Shown here: one piece after another, positions 1 through 4,933 of the stretch | How the letters are laid out: each line of letters begins with the position of its first letter | How positions within the stretch are numbered: the first letter of the stretch is position 1 | Assembly: GCA_002438625.1 (NCBI GenBank) | Contig: DJPS01000045.1 | Coordinates: 1-5,214, forward strand | Length of the DNA: 5,214 bases | Direction: 5' to 3' | From: Christensenella sp. UBA6406 | GTDB taxonomy: Bacteria; Bacillota; Clostridia; Christensenellales; UBA1242 | Made by a program: the position numbers and the translations under genes | The notes under the pieces: generated by a model | Databases searched by the model: none | Seen by the model: the letters and a program-made list of their open reading frames with translations, nothing else | What the model was told of the DNA's origin: nothing

Positions 1-33
1 TTTAAATAAATAATTTAATTTGCTTTTTCCCAT
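1..33 (-). CDS. 5' end of a divergent gene of unknown function (partial)
   Basis: On the minus strand an ATG at position 33 opens a frame reading MGKSKLNYLFK up to the window edge with no stop. It is preceded by AGGAG (positions 44 to 40), six bases before the start, which is ideal Shine-Dalgarno spacing. A reasonable sigma70-type promoter lies further upstream at 75-102. Eleven residues are too few to assign a family. The gene is transcribed away from the XRE-MNT gene and shares its regulatory region, so co-regulation by that gene's helix-turn-helix domain is possible but unproven. The call rests on start, RBS and promoter signals only. Confidence 0.5.
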   Translation of the reverse strand, partial: MGKSKLNYLFK

Positions 34-74
34 TCTATTCTCCTTTTTGGTTTTTGCTAATAATTTTTTATATG

Positions 75-102
75 TATATAAAACTTTAACCATTTGTGCC
101 AA
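75..102 (-). promoter_or_regulatory. Predicted promoter of the divergent minus-strand gene
   Basis: Read on the minus strand, TTGGCA (102 to 97) and TATATA (80 to 75) are separated by 16 bp. They match the -35 and -10 consensus at 5/6 and 5/6. Transcription would start near position 68, giving a leader of about 35 nt that contains the AGGAG site before the ATG at 33. AT-rich sequence makes chance -10 matches common, so the call relies on the joint position of -35, -10, RBS and ATG. Confidence 0.4.
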
Positions 103-112
103 AAATTTAACT

Positions 113-127
113 TACACTTAAAGTGTA
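113..127. promoter_or_regulatory. 15-bp palindrome, candidate operator for the divergent gene
   Basis: TACACTTAAAGTGTA is a perfect dyad around position 120, with additional imperfect symmetry in the flanks (AATT-type matches further out). It ends about 10 bp upstream of the predicted -35 of the minus-strand promoter. Its half-site AAGTGTA differs by one base from the first seven bases of the AAGTGCAAA half-site repeated near the XRE-MNT promoter. It could therefore be a weaker or variant site for the same protein, or a site for another regulator. It is not followed by a T tract, so it is not a terminator. Confidence 0.35.
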
Positions 128-269
128 TCTTAATTAAAAAAGAAAAGCAAGCATTATATTTGCATATTTTGTAACTTGCTAATTTTTCTTAAAACTTATG
201 AATTAAATTATTTAACTTTAAAAAAGTCTTGTTATGTGATAAAGTTATTGTTAAAGCAAAATAAACATA

Positions 270-333
270 TTTGCACCTAAAAAATTTAAATAAGTGCAAA
301 ATTTGCACTTTAAACGATTGACAAAAGTGCAAA
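270..333. promoter_or_regulatory. Symmetric four-half-site operator array (probable XRE autoregulatory site)
   Basis: Four copies of one 9-bp half-site occur: TTTGCACCT (270-278, one mismatch), AAGTGCAAA (292-300), TTTGCACTT (302-310) and AAGTGCAAA (325-333). The middle two form a perfect 19-bp inverted repeat with a single-base centre at 301. The outer two are inverted relative to each other and are placed almost symmetrically around the same centre (spacings of 22 and 23 between half-site centres). The last half-site lies between the -35 and -10 elements of the gene that starts at 369, and the palindrome lies just upstream of the -35. Antitoxins with DNA-binding domains commonly repress their own promoter. 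That the downstream helix-turn-helix protein binds here is inference from position and symmetry. Confidence 0.7.
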
Positions 334-345
334 AATAAGTATAAT
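318..345 (+). promoter_or_regulatory. Promoter of the XRE-MNT gene
   Basis: A perfect -35 TTGACA (318-323) and a perfect -10 TATAAT (340-345) are separated by 16 bp. Transcription would begin near 351-353, leaving a leader of about 17 nt. The spacer contains one AAGTGCAAA half-site (325-333), so a bound repressor would block RNA polymerase. It is the strongest promoter match in the window. Confidence 0.8.
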
Positions 346-368
346 AGTAAATAAATAAGGAGATTACA

Positions 369-842
369 ATGTCAACTTTAAAGCAATTAAGATTAGAAAA
401 TAATGCAACACAACAAACTTGTGCAAATTTATTAAAAATATCTTTACGGTCATATAAAGACTATGAAAACAATGTAAATAAATCAAATACTGCAAAATAC
501 AATTATTTATGCGATATGCTTGCTAAACATTTTGAATTAACGGAAACAACTGGTGTTTTGTCAAAAGAACAAATTGAAAAAATATGTAACCCCATTTTTA
601 AGCAATATAAAATTGATTATTGCTATCTGTTTGGTTCTTATGCAAAAAATAAAGCGAAAGAAGATAGCGATGTAGATTTGCTTATTTCTTCAAATTGTAA
701 TGGTTTAAAGTTTTACGAACTTGCAGAGGTTTTAAGGGAAAAATTGCACAAAAAAGTAGATTTGTTAGATATGTCTCAATTAACAAACAATAAAGATTTA
801 TTAAATGAAATATTAAAAAGCGGAGTAAAAATTTATGGATAA
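369..842 (+). CDS. XRE-family HTH / minimal nucleotidyltransferase fusion (MntA-like antitoxin)
   Basis: This 157-aa protein has two parts. Residues 3 to about 55 look like a short XRE/Cro-type helix-turn-helix (LKQLRLENNATQQTCANLLK, then the SLRSYKDYEN recognition-helix region). Residues about 65-157 form a minimal nucleotidyltransferase with the signature G89-S90-X10-D101-V-D103 and a third acidic residue at D131 in KKVDLLD, so the catalytic set looks intact. In HEPN/MNT toxin-antitoxin modules, MntA proteins with this GSX10DXD motif AMPylate and neutralise the HepT RNase, and some carry an added HTH domain for autoregulation. The start is fixed by AGGAG at 358-362, six bases before the ATG. 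The upstream operator array and perfect promoter suggest autoregulation. The usual adjacent hepT is not present: an ATG overlapping the last 8 bases is followed almost at once by a terminator. The MNT fold and motif are clear; the antitoxin role is inferred, and a stand-alone DNA-binding nucleotidyltransferase is the alternative. Confidence 0.85.
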   Translation: MSTLKQLRLENNATQQTCANLLKISLRSYKDYENNVNKSNTAKYNYLCDMLAKHFELTETTGVLSKEQIEKICNPIFKQYKIDYCYLFGSYAKNKAKEDSDVDLLISSNCNGLKFYELAEVLREKLHKKVDLLDMSQLTNNKDLLNEILKSGVKIYG

Positions 843-852
843 TGTAAAAAAA
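822..852 (+). pseudogene. Possible remnant of the hepT toxin gene start
   Basis: A GGAG site (822-825) lies nine bases before an ATG at 835 that overlaps the stop of the XRE-MNT gene by 8 bp. This is the translational-coupling arrangement expected for a toxin gene following mntA. The frame reads MDNVKK and then runs into the terminator hairpin and antisense of the neighbouring gene's 3' end. From memory, HepT/DUF86 proteins often begin with an M-D/N-N-V/I-K-N-like sequence, which would make these codons the stump of a deleted toxin. With six codons this cannot be proven; it may be chance. Confidence 0.35.
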
Positions 853-880
853 ACGATAGTTTTTAAGTGCTATCGTTTTT
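849..880. terminator. Bidirectional intrinsic terminator
   Basis: AAAAACGATAG (849-859) pairs perfectly with CTATCGTTTTT (870-880) around a 10-nt loop, an 11-bp stem. On the plus strand the stem ends in T5 just after the XRE-MNT gene. On the minus strand the hairpin runs into eight T's (complement of A at 846-853) just after the stop codon of the surface-protein gene. It can serve both convergent genes and looks stronger for the minus-strand transcript. Confidence 0.8.
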
Positions 881-889
881 CTGTTTTAA

Positions 890-3800
890 CTATTTGTTTT
901 CATCTTCATCACTTGCTTTGTTTTCTGCATTTGATTCAGTTTGCTCACTTGCTTGTGCATTTTCAGTTGCTACGCTTTCCGCATTTTCGCTTTCACTTGC
1001 TTGCTCGCTTTGGGCGTTAAGTTCTTCGCTAGATTGCTTTAACTCGGCAACTTCTTGCTCGTGTGATTCTGGTTCGTAAGTTTCAATAACCTTATCTGTT
1101 GCTTCTTTCAAGAACTCATCAGATTGAACATAGCGTTTTTCTTCTTCTAACTTTTCTTTTCTTTCGGCAACTTTCTTGCGGTTTCTTGCGTACTTTTTAA
1201 ACTCGTGTTCTTGGTTTGCATTTGCATCGTTTGATTTTTGCTTATAATCATTTTCAATTTGCTCTAATTCATTATCAACTAATTTTAACTTAGCCTTTAA
1301 TTCTTCTAATTTTTGCTTTCTTATTGCTTCTGCTTCTCTGTCAATTAATGCTTTATGCAATGTTATCTCTCTGTCGTATTTATTCATAAATTTCTTTTGC
1401 TTTTCTTTCTTAACTGCTTTCTTTTTACGCCATTGAATTAACACACCAATAACTGCTAAAATCATTGCAAGAGTTGTGATAATTGTTGGAATTAAATACC
1501 AATCTAAATTGCCACCAACATAATTGTTGTTATGGTCGTGGTCGTCTTCATCTTCTTCGGTTACTGTGCCTAAAATGATTACATCTTTAATTGTGTCATC
1601 ATCTTCTAATTCTTTAACCTTTTCAGTGAATTTAGTCTCTGTTGTTGCTTCAAATTCTATGCTACTTAGTTTAGCAAATTCACCATTTGTTGCATTCTCA
1701 ACATCTAATTCAAAATAAGGCGTTAGGGTAGAGTAGTTTGCACCATTAATGAAGAATTTATATTCAACATAATCTTCACTTGCACTTACAATGTGTTTGA
1801 AATAAGAATTGCTTATTTCTTTAAATCCAAATGTTGCACCGCTATTTTTCAAATCTGTAAATGCACTTGTCTTAATCTTAAATGTTGCAATATAATATGT
1901 TTCTGTATCTAAATTATAAGTTACACTGCTTTGTGCTTTAATGTTTGCAGTGTCAGTTGTTGTAGAAATTACAAGTGCATTTGTGTCGCTTGTTTTCTCT
2001 ATACCAAATAAAACATTTGATAAACTGCTGTTTTCAATAGCCCAATTTGAAGGTATCTCCAAATCTTCATTAAACTCGCCAGTTGTCATAGAGAAATCTT
2101 CTTTAGAAAAATCTATAACTTTTTTGCTTTCATCTTTCTTAATCTCTGTAAATTTATCACTTTCTAATGTAGAAACTCTAACATTATCAAAGAATGCATA
2201 ACCTTTAACTAAGTTTTTGCTTGTTCCTAAACCTAATTCAACAGAAACTTCCTTAGTGCCTAAACCTGTGGCAAAATATGTTTCTATTGTTGTCCATTTA
2301 TCTTCACTCTTAAATTCATATTTAGCAACAACATTTCCGCCAATCATAATCTTTATAAATGCGTTATCTGTAGATAATGTCCTTGCATCAACACTTACCT
2401 TATAAAAACTGCTTGAACTTAATGTATATGAAGAACTTACATAACTTTGCATATCATAATTTGCATTTCTTATCATAAGCAAATTGTTGTCTGCTGTGTT
2501 TTCATCTACATTTGTTTGTAGTGGGGTAAGTCCAACTGCATACCAAGGCAAGTTGCCATAATATTCGTTTGTCTTGCTTTCAAAATCATCTTTTCTAGTT
2601 GAAATTATTCCGCTTGTTTCCTTGCTGTCGCTGTTTGTTGCTGTCCAACCACTTGGTTGCATAGGGAAGCTGCCTGTAAATGTGTCATCTACAAAGTTGA
2701 AATATGCATTAGATATTTCACTTGAAGATGAAATGTTGTGCAATTTTGCTTGTTTAACATTTGTTGAAGATGTTGAAGCGTTTGTATAGTCATTAAATGT
2801 AATCTTAGAAACTCTAATGTCATCAAAGAATGCATAACCTTTAACTAAATCATCTTCTTCATCACTTCCAACACCTAATTGCAAATAAACTTCTTCATCC
2901 GCAAATGGGCTACCTTGAACATAAATGTTGTAAATCTCCCAGTTGTTTGTAATGCTGTTTTTAGTTGTTGTAGTTTGAATGTCTGTAAACTTTGTTGCAC
3001 TTAAATCTTCATTTGTTGGCACTAGCGAAATAGTCGCACCGCCTTTTTCAAATGAACCAGTTTTAACATAAACTTGAATTAAATAATTTGAATATTTTTC
3101 AATTTTAAATGTGTTGCTCTTATAAGCAACGCCCGCTTCCTTTTCATTGTTTATAAATAATGCATAATTATTGCCAACAACGCCGTTTGTTTTTGGTGAT
3201 GTTTTAATGTTAGTGATTTGCGGATTGTATGATACAATAGAGCAGATACCTGTTGAAATGTTTGATGCTGTGTTCTTTTCGTTTGTTACAATGTCCCAAA
3301 CTGCACTTGTATCTTCAAATGATGCATTGTTAATTTTGCTAGTTGCATCATATTTAGTTGCATCATCTAATTCAATAATTTTGTTCTTTTGGTCTGCAAC
3401 TGCTTTCCAATCTGCTTCCGCTAGTTTATATGCCTTAACATTATCAAATATAACTGCACCACTAGATAAAACTTCTGTCTTGCTTCCTAACCATAACTCT
3501 AAGTTCATTGTTGGGGCAACAAATTTGTTTGTGTGAATATAGAATGTATATTTATCCCATCCGTTTTGTGTGTCTATTCCAACAAAACTATAAAGATTAT
3601 CATCATCACTTATGTTTAGGTAGATTGATGCCATACTTGATAAGTTAAGTGTCGTGTCCCCCTTCAAAACAGGTAAGCTTGTCTTAACATCAATGCTAAC
3701 CATATAATAACTTTCCTTATCAAGCGTAACTGTGTTAGACTTGATACCATACCTAGATGCCTTGTCTATGGCGTTTATCATATATACATTGCCATTCTTG

Positions 3801-4141
3801 CTGTTCTCTAAGCCTGTCGTATTATCAATCGCTAAACTGTAACTTTTATATTCTTCCTTAAATGTGTCAAGGTTTGTAGATATAACCCCCGCTTTTAGTG
3901 CCGTTGACACTGATGAACCATCCGCCTTTGTCCAGTTGCTTGCCGTTTTAGGATATGAACTTGTAGATGTTGAACTGAAATCTCCGTTGTCTACTGTGAT
4001 TTCTGTTGGAGTGTATGCGTAAACTGCCATACCTATATCAACTTTTCCTAAACCTAAGCCAAAAGGGATAGATGACGCACTAACTATAAGTGCCATTAAT
4101 ACCGTAAATACTTTGTTCTTAAATTTTTTCTTGTTCTTCAT
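890..4141 (-). CDS. Large surface protein: signal peptide, four jelly-roll modules, one TM helix, cytosolic coiled-coil tail
   Basis: This 1083-aa protein starts at the ATG at 4141, preceded by AAAGGTGA (an AGGAGGTGA-like RBS). Residues 1-42 are a signal peptide: a Lys-rich start, a hydrophobic core at 11-31 and a plausible cleavage after A42 in AVYA-YTP. About four beta-rich modules follow, at roughly 48-240, 264-446, 475-660 and 675-835. Each runs from an N-x-x-F start with a nearby Trp, through a central 'YYMVSIDVKT'-type strand and a 'W..Y.FYI' strand, to a closing 'G.A.FD.VRVS' strand. This pattern resembles galactose-binding/CBM4_9-like jelly rolls, so sugar or cell-wall binding is plausible but not shown. 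The fourth module has lost the closing FDNV motif. An acidic, His-containing linker (862-873) precedes a TM helix at about 882-902, followed by RKKK, which places the C-terminus in the cytosol. Residues about 924-1015 are charged and coiled-coil-like, and about 1020-1083 are an acidic Ser/Glu/Asn/Ala/Gln-rich tail. There is a single Cys (C300), and no LPXTG motif or catalytic domain was seen. The gene appears monocistronic, ending at the shared terminator. I do not recognise the full-length family. Confidence 0.85.
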   Translation of the reverse strand: MKNKKKFKNKVFTVLMALIVSASSIPFGLGLGKVDIGMAVYAYTPTEITVDNGDFSSTSTSSYPKTASNWTKADGSSVSTALKAGVISTNLDTFKEEYKSYSLAIDNTTGLENSKNGNVYMINAIDKASRYGIKSNTVTLDKESYYMVSIDVKTSLPVLKGDTTLNLSSMASIYLNISDDDNLYSFVGIDTQNGWDKYTFYIHTNKFVAPTMNLELWLGSKTEVLSSGAVIFDNVKAYKLAEADWKAVADQKNKIIELDDATKYDATSKINNASFEDTSAVWDIVTNEKNTASNISTGICSIVSYNPQITNIKTSPKTNGVVGNNYALFINNEKEAGVAYKSNTFKIEKYSNYLIQVYVKTGSFEKGGATISLVPTNEDLSATKFTDIQTTTTKNSITNNWEIYNIYVQGSPFADEEVYLQLGVGSDEEDDLVKGYAFFDDIRVSKITFNDYTNASTSSTNVKQAKLHNISSSSEISNAYFNFVDDTFTGSFPMQPSGWTATNSDSKETSGIISTRKDDFESKTNEYYGNLPWYAVGLTPLQTNVDENTADNNLLMIRNANYDMQSYVSSSYTLSSSSFYKVSVDARTLSTDNAFIKIMIGGNVVAKYEFKSEDKWTTIETYFATGLGTKEVSVELGLGTSKNLVKGYAFFDNVRVSTLESDKFTEIKKDESKKVIDFSKEDFSMTTGEFNEDLEIPSNWAIENSSLSNVLFGIEKTSDTNALVISTTTDTANIKAQSSVTYNLDTETYYIATFKIKTSAFTDLKNSGATFGFKEISNSYFKHIVSASEDYVEYKFFINGANYSTLTPYFELDVENATNGEFAKLSSIEFEATTETKFTEKVKELEDDDTIKDVIILGTVTEEDEDDHDHNNNYVGGNLDWYLIPTIITTLAMILAVIGVLIQWRKKKAVKKEKQKKFMNKYDREITLHKALIDREAEAIRKQKLEELKAKLKLVDNELEQIENDYKQKSNDANANQEHEFKKYARNRKKVAERKEKLEEEKRYVQSDEFLKEATDKVIETYEPESHEQEVAELKQSSEELNAQSEQASESENAESVATENAQASEQTESNAENKASDEDENK
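2171..2212 (-). repeat. 42-bp intragenic direct repeat, copy 1 (third module)
   Basis: This segment matches 2807-2848 at 39 of 42 positions, including an uninterrupted 27-bp identity at the right-hand end (2186-2212). It encodes the LVKGYAFFDNVRVS strand closing the third jelly-roll module, about residues 644-657. The rest of the two modules is far less similar, so the near identity points to recent duplication, gene conversion or local constraint at this strand. Confidence 0.85.
2807..2848 (-). repeat. 42-bp intragenic direct repeat, copy 2 (second module)
   Basis: This is the partner of 2171-2212, in the same orientation and 636 bp away. It encodes LVKGYAFFDDIRVS at about residues 432-445, closing the second module. 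The three mismatches cluster in positions 12-15 of the repeat. Confidence 0.85.
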
Positions 4142-4234
4142 ATTTCACCTTTTATTTTATTTTTGTTTATTTGTTGATTTTAATTAATTTTTATTTTTTA
4201 TTCTTCTTTATTAAATCAATCAATTTTCTAATTT

Positions 4235-4267
4235 TTTTAATGGCTATTTAATTATGCACCATTAAAA
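4235..4267. repeat. 9-bp inverted repeat next to the surface-gene -10
   Basis: TTTTAATGG (4235-4243) and CCATTAAAA (4259-4267) are perfect inverted copies around a 15-bp centre. The right arm touches the predicted TATAAT and the centre spans the likely transcription start. It could be an operator. It is AT-rich and short enough that chance occurrence is possible. Confidence 0.3.
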
Positions 4268-4296
4268 TTATAGTATACTAATTTAATATACCACAA
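4267..4296 (-). promoter_or_regulatory. Predicted promoter of the surface-protein gene
   Basis: On the minus strand there is a perfect -10 TATAAT (4272 to 4267) and a weak -35 TTGTGG (4296 to 4291) with an 18-bp spacer. Transcription would start near 4260 and give a leader of about 120 nt. Only the first three bases of the -35 match the consensus, so confidence is moderate. A 9-bp inverted repeat (4235-4243 with 4259-4267) abuts the -10 and covers the predicted start site. Confidence 0.4.
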
Positions 4297-4307
4297 ATTT
4301 TAAATAA

Positions 4308-4335
4308 TTGCAAATATTTTCTTTAAAATTACAAA
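4308..4335 (+). promoter_or_regulatory. Tentative promoter of the first TauE/SafE half gene
   Basis: TTGCAA (4308-4313) and TACAAA (4330-4335) are separated by 16 bp, each at 4/6 of consensus. If used, transcription would start only about three or four bases before the ATG at 4346, a near-leaderless message. This fits the total absence of a Shine-Dalgarno site there. An alternative -10, TATACT at 4274-4279, lacks a good -35. Confidence 0.25.
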
Positions 4336-4345
4336 TAATAATCTT

Positions 4346-4729
4346 ATGAAAAATGAAAAAAATTTAAAAGGCTTCAAAAAATATCTAATTTATGCCCTAA
4401 CTGGCATCAGCATTGGCTTCCTTAACGGCTTTTTTGGGGGCGGTGGTGGAATGGTCGCTGTGCCTATGCTCCAAAATGTGTTAAAGTTTGATGTAAAAAA
4501 AAGCCACGCTTCCGCTATATTTATAATTTTGCCACTTTGCATCACTAGTGCAATAACTTATGCTATCGCTGGCTCTTTTGATTTCTCTAATGGTTGGTTC
4601 GTTAGTTTGGGTGTCGTTGGCGGTGGCGTGCTTGGTGCAATACTTTTAAAAAAATTAAATAGCAAAATTATTGAATTTATTTTTGCCGTTTTAATGATTG
4701 TTGCAGGTTGCAAGTTGGTTTTGGGTTAA
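4346..4729 (+). CDS. Half-length TauE/SafE (TSUP) family membrane protein, first subunit
   Basis: This 127-aa protein has about four hydrophobic helices: roughly 13-30 running into the glycine motif, 57-76, 84-101 and 108-126. It carries the family hallmark of a glycine-rich turn followed by a proline, FFGGGGGMVAVPML (G31-G35, P40). The next segment, KKSHASAIFIILPLCITSAITY, also matches the family pattern. Full-length TauE/SafE proteins are about 250 aa and built from two such halves, so this is one half. The other half is encoded just downstream from 4934, and the two probably form a heteromeric transporter. Family members move sulfite, sulfonates, sulfoacetate or other small organosulfur and organic anions; the substrate cannot be told here. 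The frame starts at the only suitable ATG, but no Shine-Dalgarno site precedes it: the 65 bases upstream contain a single G. It ends with an intact fourth helix, so it is a genuine half gene and not a frameshifted one. Confidence 0.85.
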   Translation: MKNEKNLKGFKKYLIYALTGISIGFLNGFFGGGGGMVAVPMLQNVLKFDVKKSHASAIFIILPLCITSAITYAIAGSFDFSNGWFVSLGVVGGGVLGAILLKKLNSKIIEFIFAVLMIVAGCKLVLG

Positions 4730-4933
4730 AACTTTAATTAGAAACAAATGTGAAAAATTTTTAAAATTAAAGTAGAAGATAAAAGTTGAAAATATGAAAA
4801 TGTGTAGGTAAATGTGAAGATAAAACAGAAAGGAACAAATGAAGCAATAGAATATAAAGGTAAGAGCAAAAGAAATGTAAAAAGGATATAGGGAAAATAG
4901 AAAGTATAAGGAAAAATTTAAAAGGAAAGTGAT
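4730..4933 (+). other. Purine-rich, C-depleted spacer between the two transporter genes
   Basis: This 204-bp gap has no open frame of useful length on the plus strand and no hairpin followed by a T run, so the two transporter genes may still be cotranscribed. From 4741 to 4933 I count about 41 G but only 5 C, with many AAGG/GGAAA-like words and short degenerate repeats such as AATGTGAA (4747-4754 and 4811-4818). The function is unknown. Confidence 0.6.

Larger units (their letters stand above)
34..368. other. Divergent intergenic regulatory region
   Basis: This stretch of about 335 bp has no credible coding frame. It holds the RBS and promoter of the minus-strand gene (40-44, 75-102), a palindrome at 113-127, and the operator array, promoter and RBS of the XRE-MNT gene (270-362). 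Between about 130 and 265 it is very AT-rich. There I see only weak inverted matches, such as AGCAAG at 146-151 against CTTGCT at 175-180, which I do not consider functional. Confidence 0.6.

Noticed and set aside
141..190. Inverted match AGCAAG (146-151) / CTTGCT (175-180) as a terminator or operator
   Set aside because: It is only six paired bases with a 23-nt loop and no adjacent uninterrupted T run. It is within chance expectation for such AT-rich DNA.
369..842. Defence system such as Abi or a complete HEPN/MNT module
   Set aside because: Only the XRE-MNT component is present. No HEPN motif (R-X4-H type) or other effector is encoded next to it within the window.
835..1020. 61-aa plus-strand frame starting at the overlapping ATG
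   Set aside because: Beyond its first few codons it crosses the terminator hairpin and then reads antisense through the low-complexity tail of the surface protein. The composition (runs of Leu, His, Phe) is what antisense of Glu/Lys/Asn-rich coding gives. Only the start region is discussed, as a possible remnant.
867..3536. Six plus-strand frames of 62 to 121 codons inside the surface-protein gene
   Set aside because: They lie antisense to a continuous 1083-codon gene with signal peptide, repeated modules and a TM helix. They have Ser/Leu/Val-rich shadow composition and no recognisable domains.
4430..4502. Homopolymer runs T6-G5 (4430-4440) and A8 (4495-4502) as phase-variation switches in the transporter gene
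   Set aside because: The runs are short, the frame is intact, and A runs of this length are ordinary in AT-rich coding DNA.
4736..4790. Terminator after the first transporter gene
   Set aside because: The AAAAATTTTT-type symmetry here is pure A/T and has no GC-containing stem or T tract after it, so termination is not supported.
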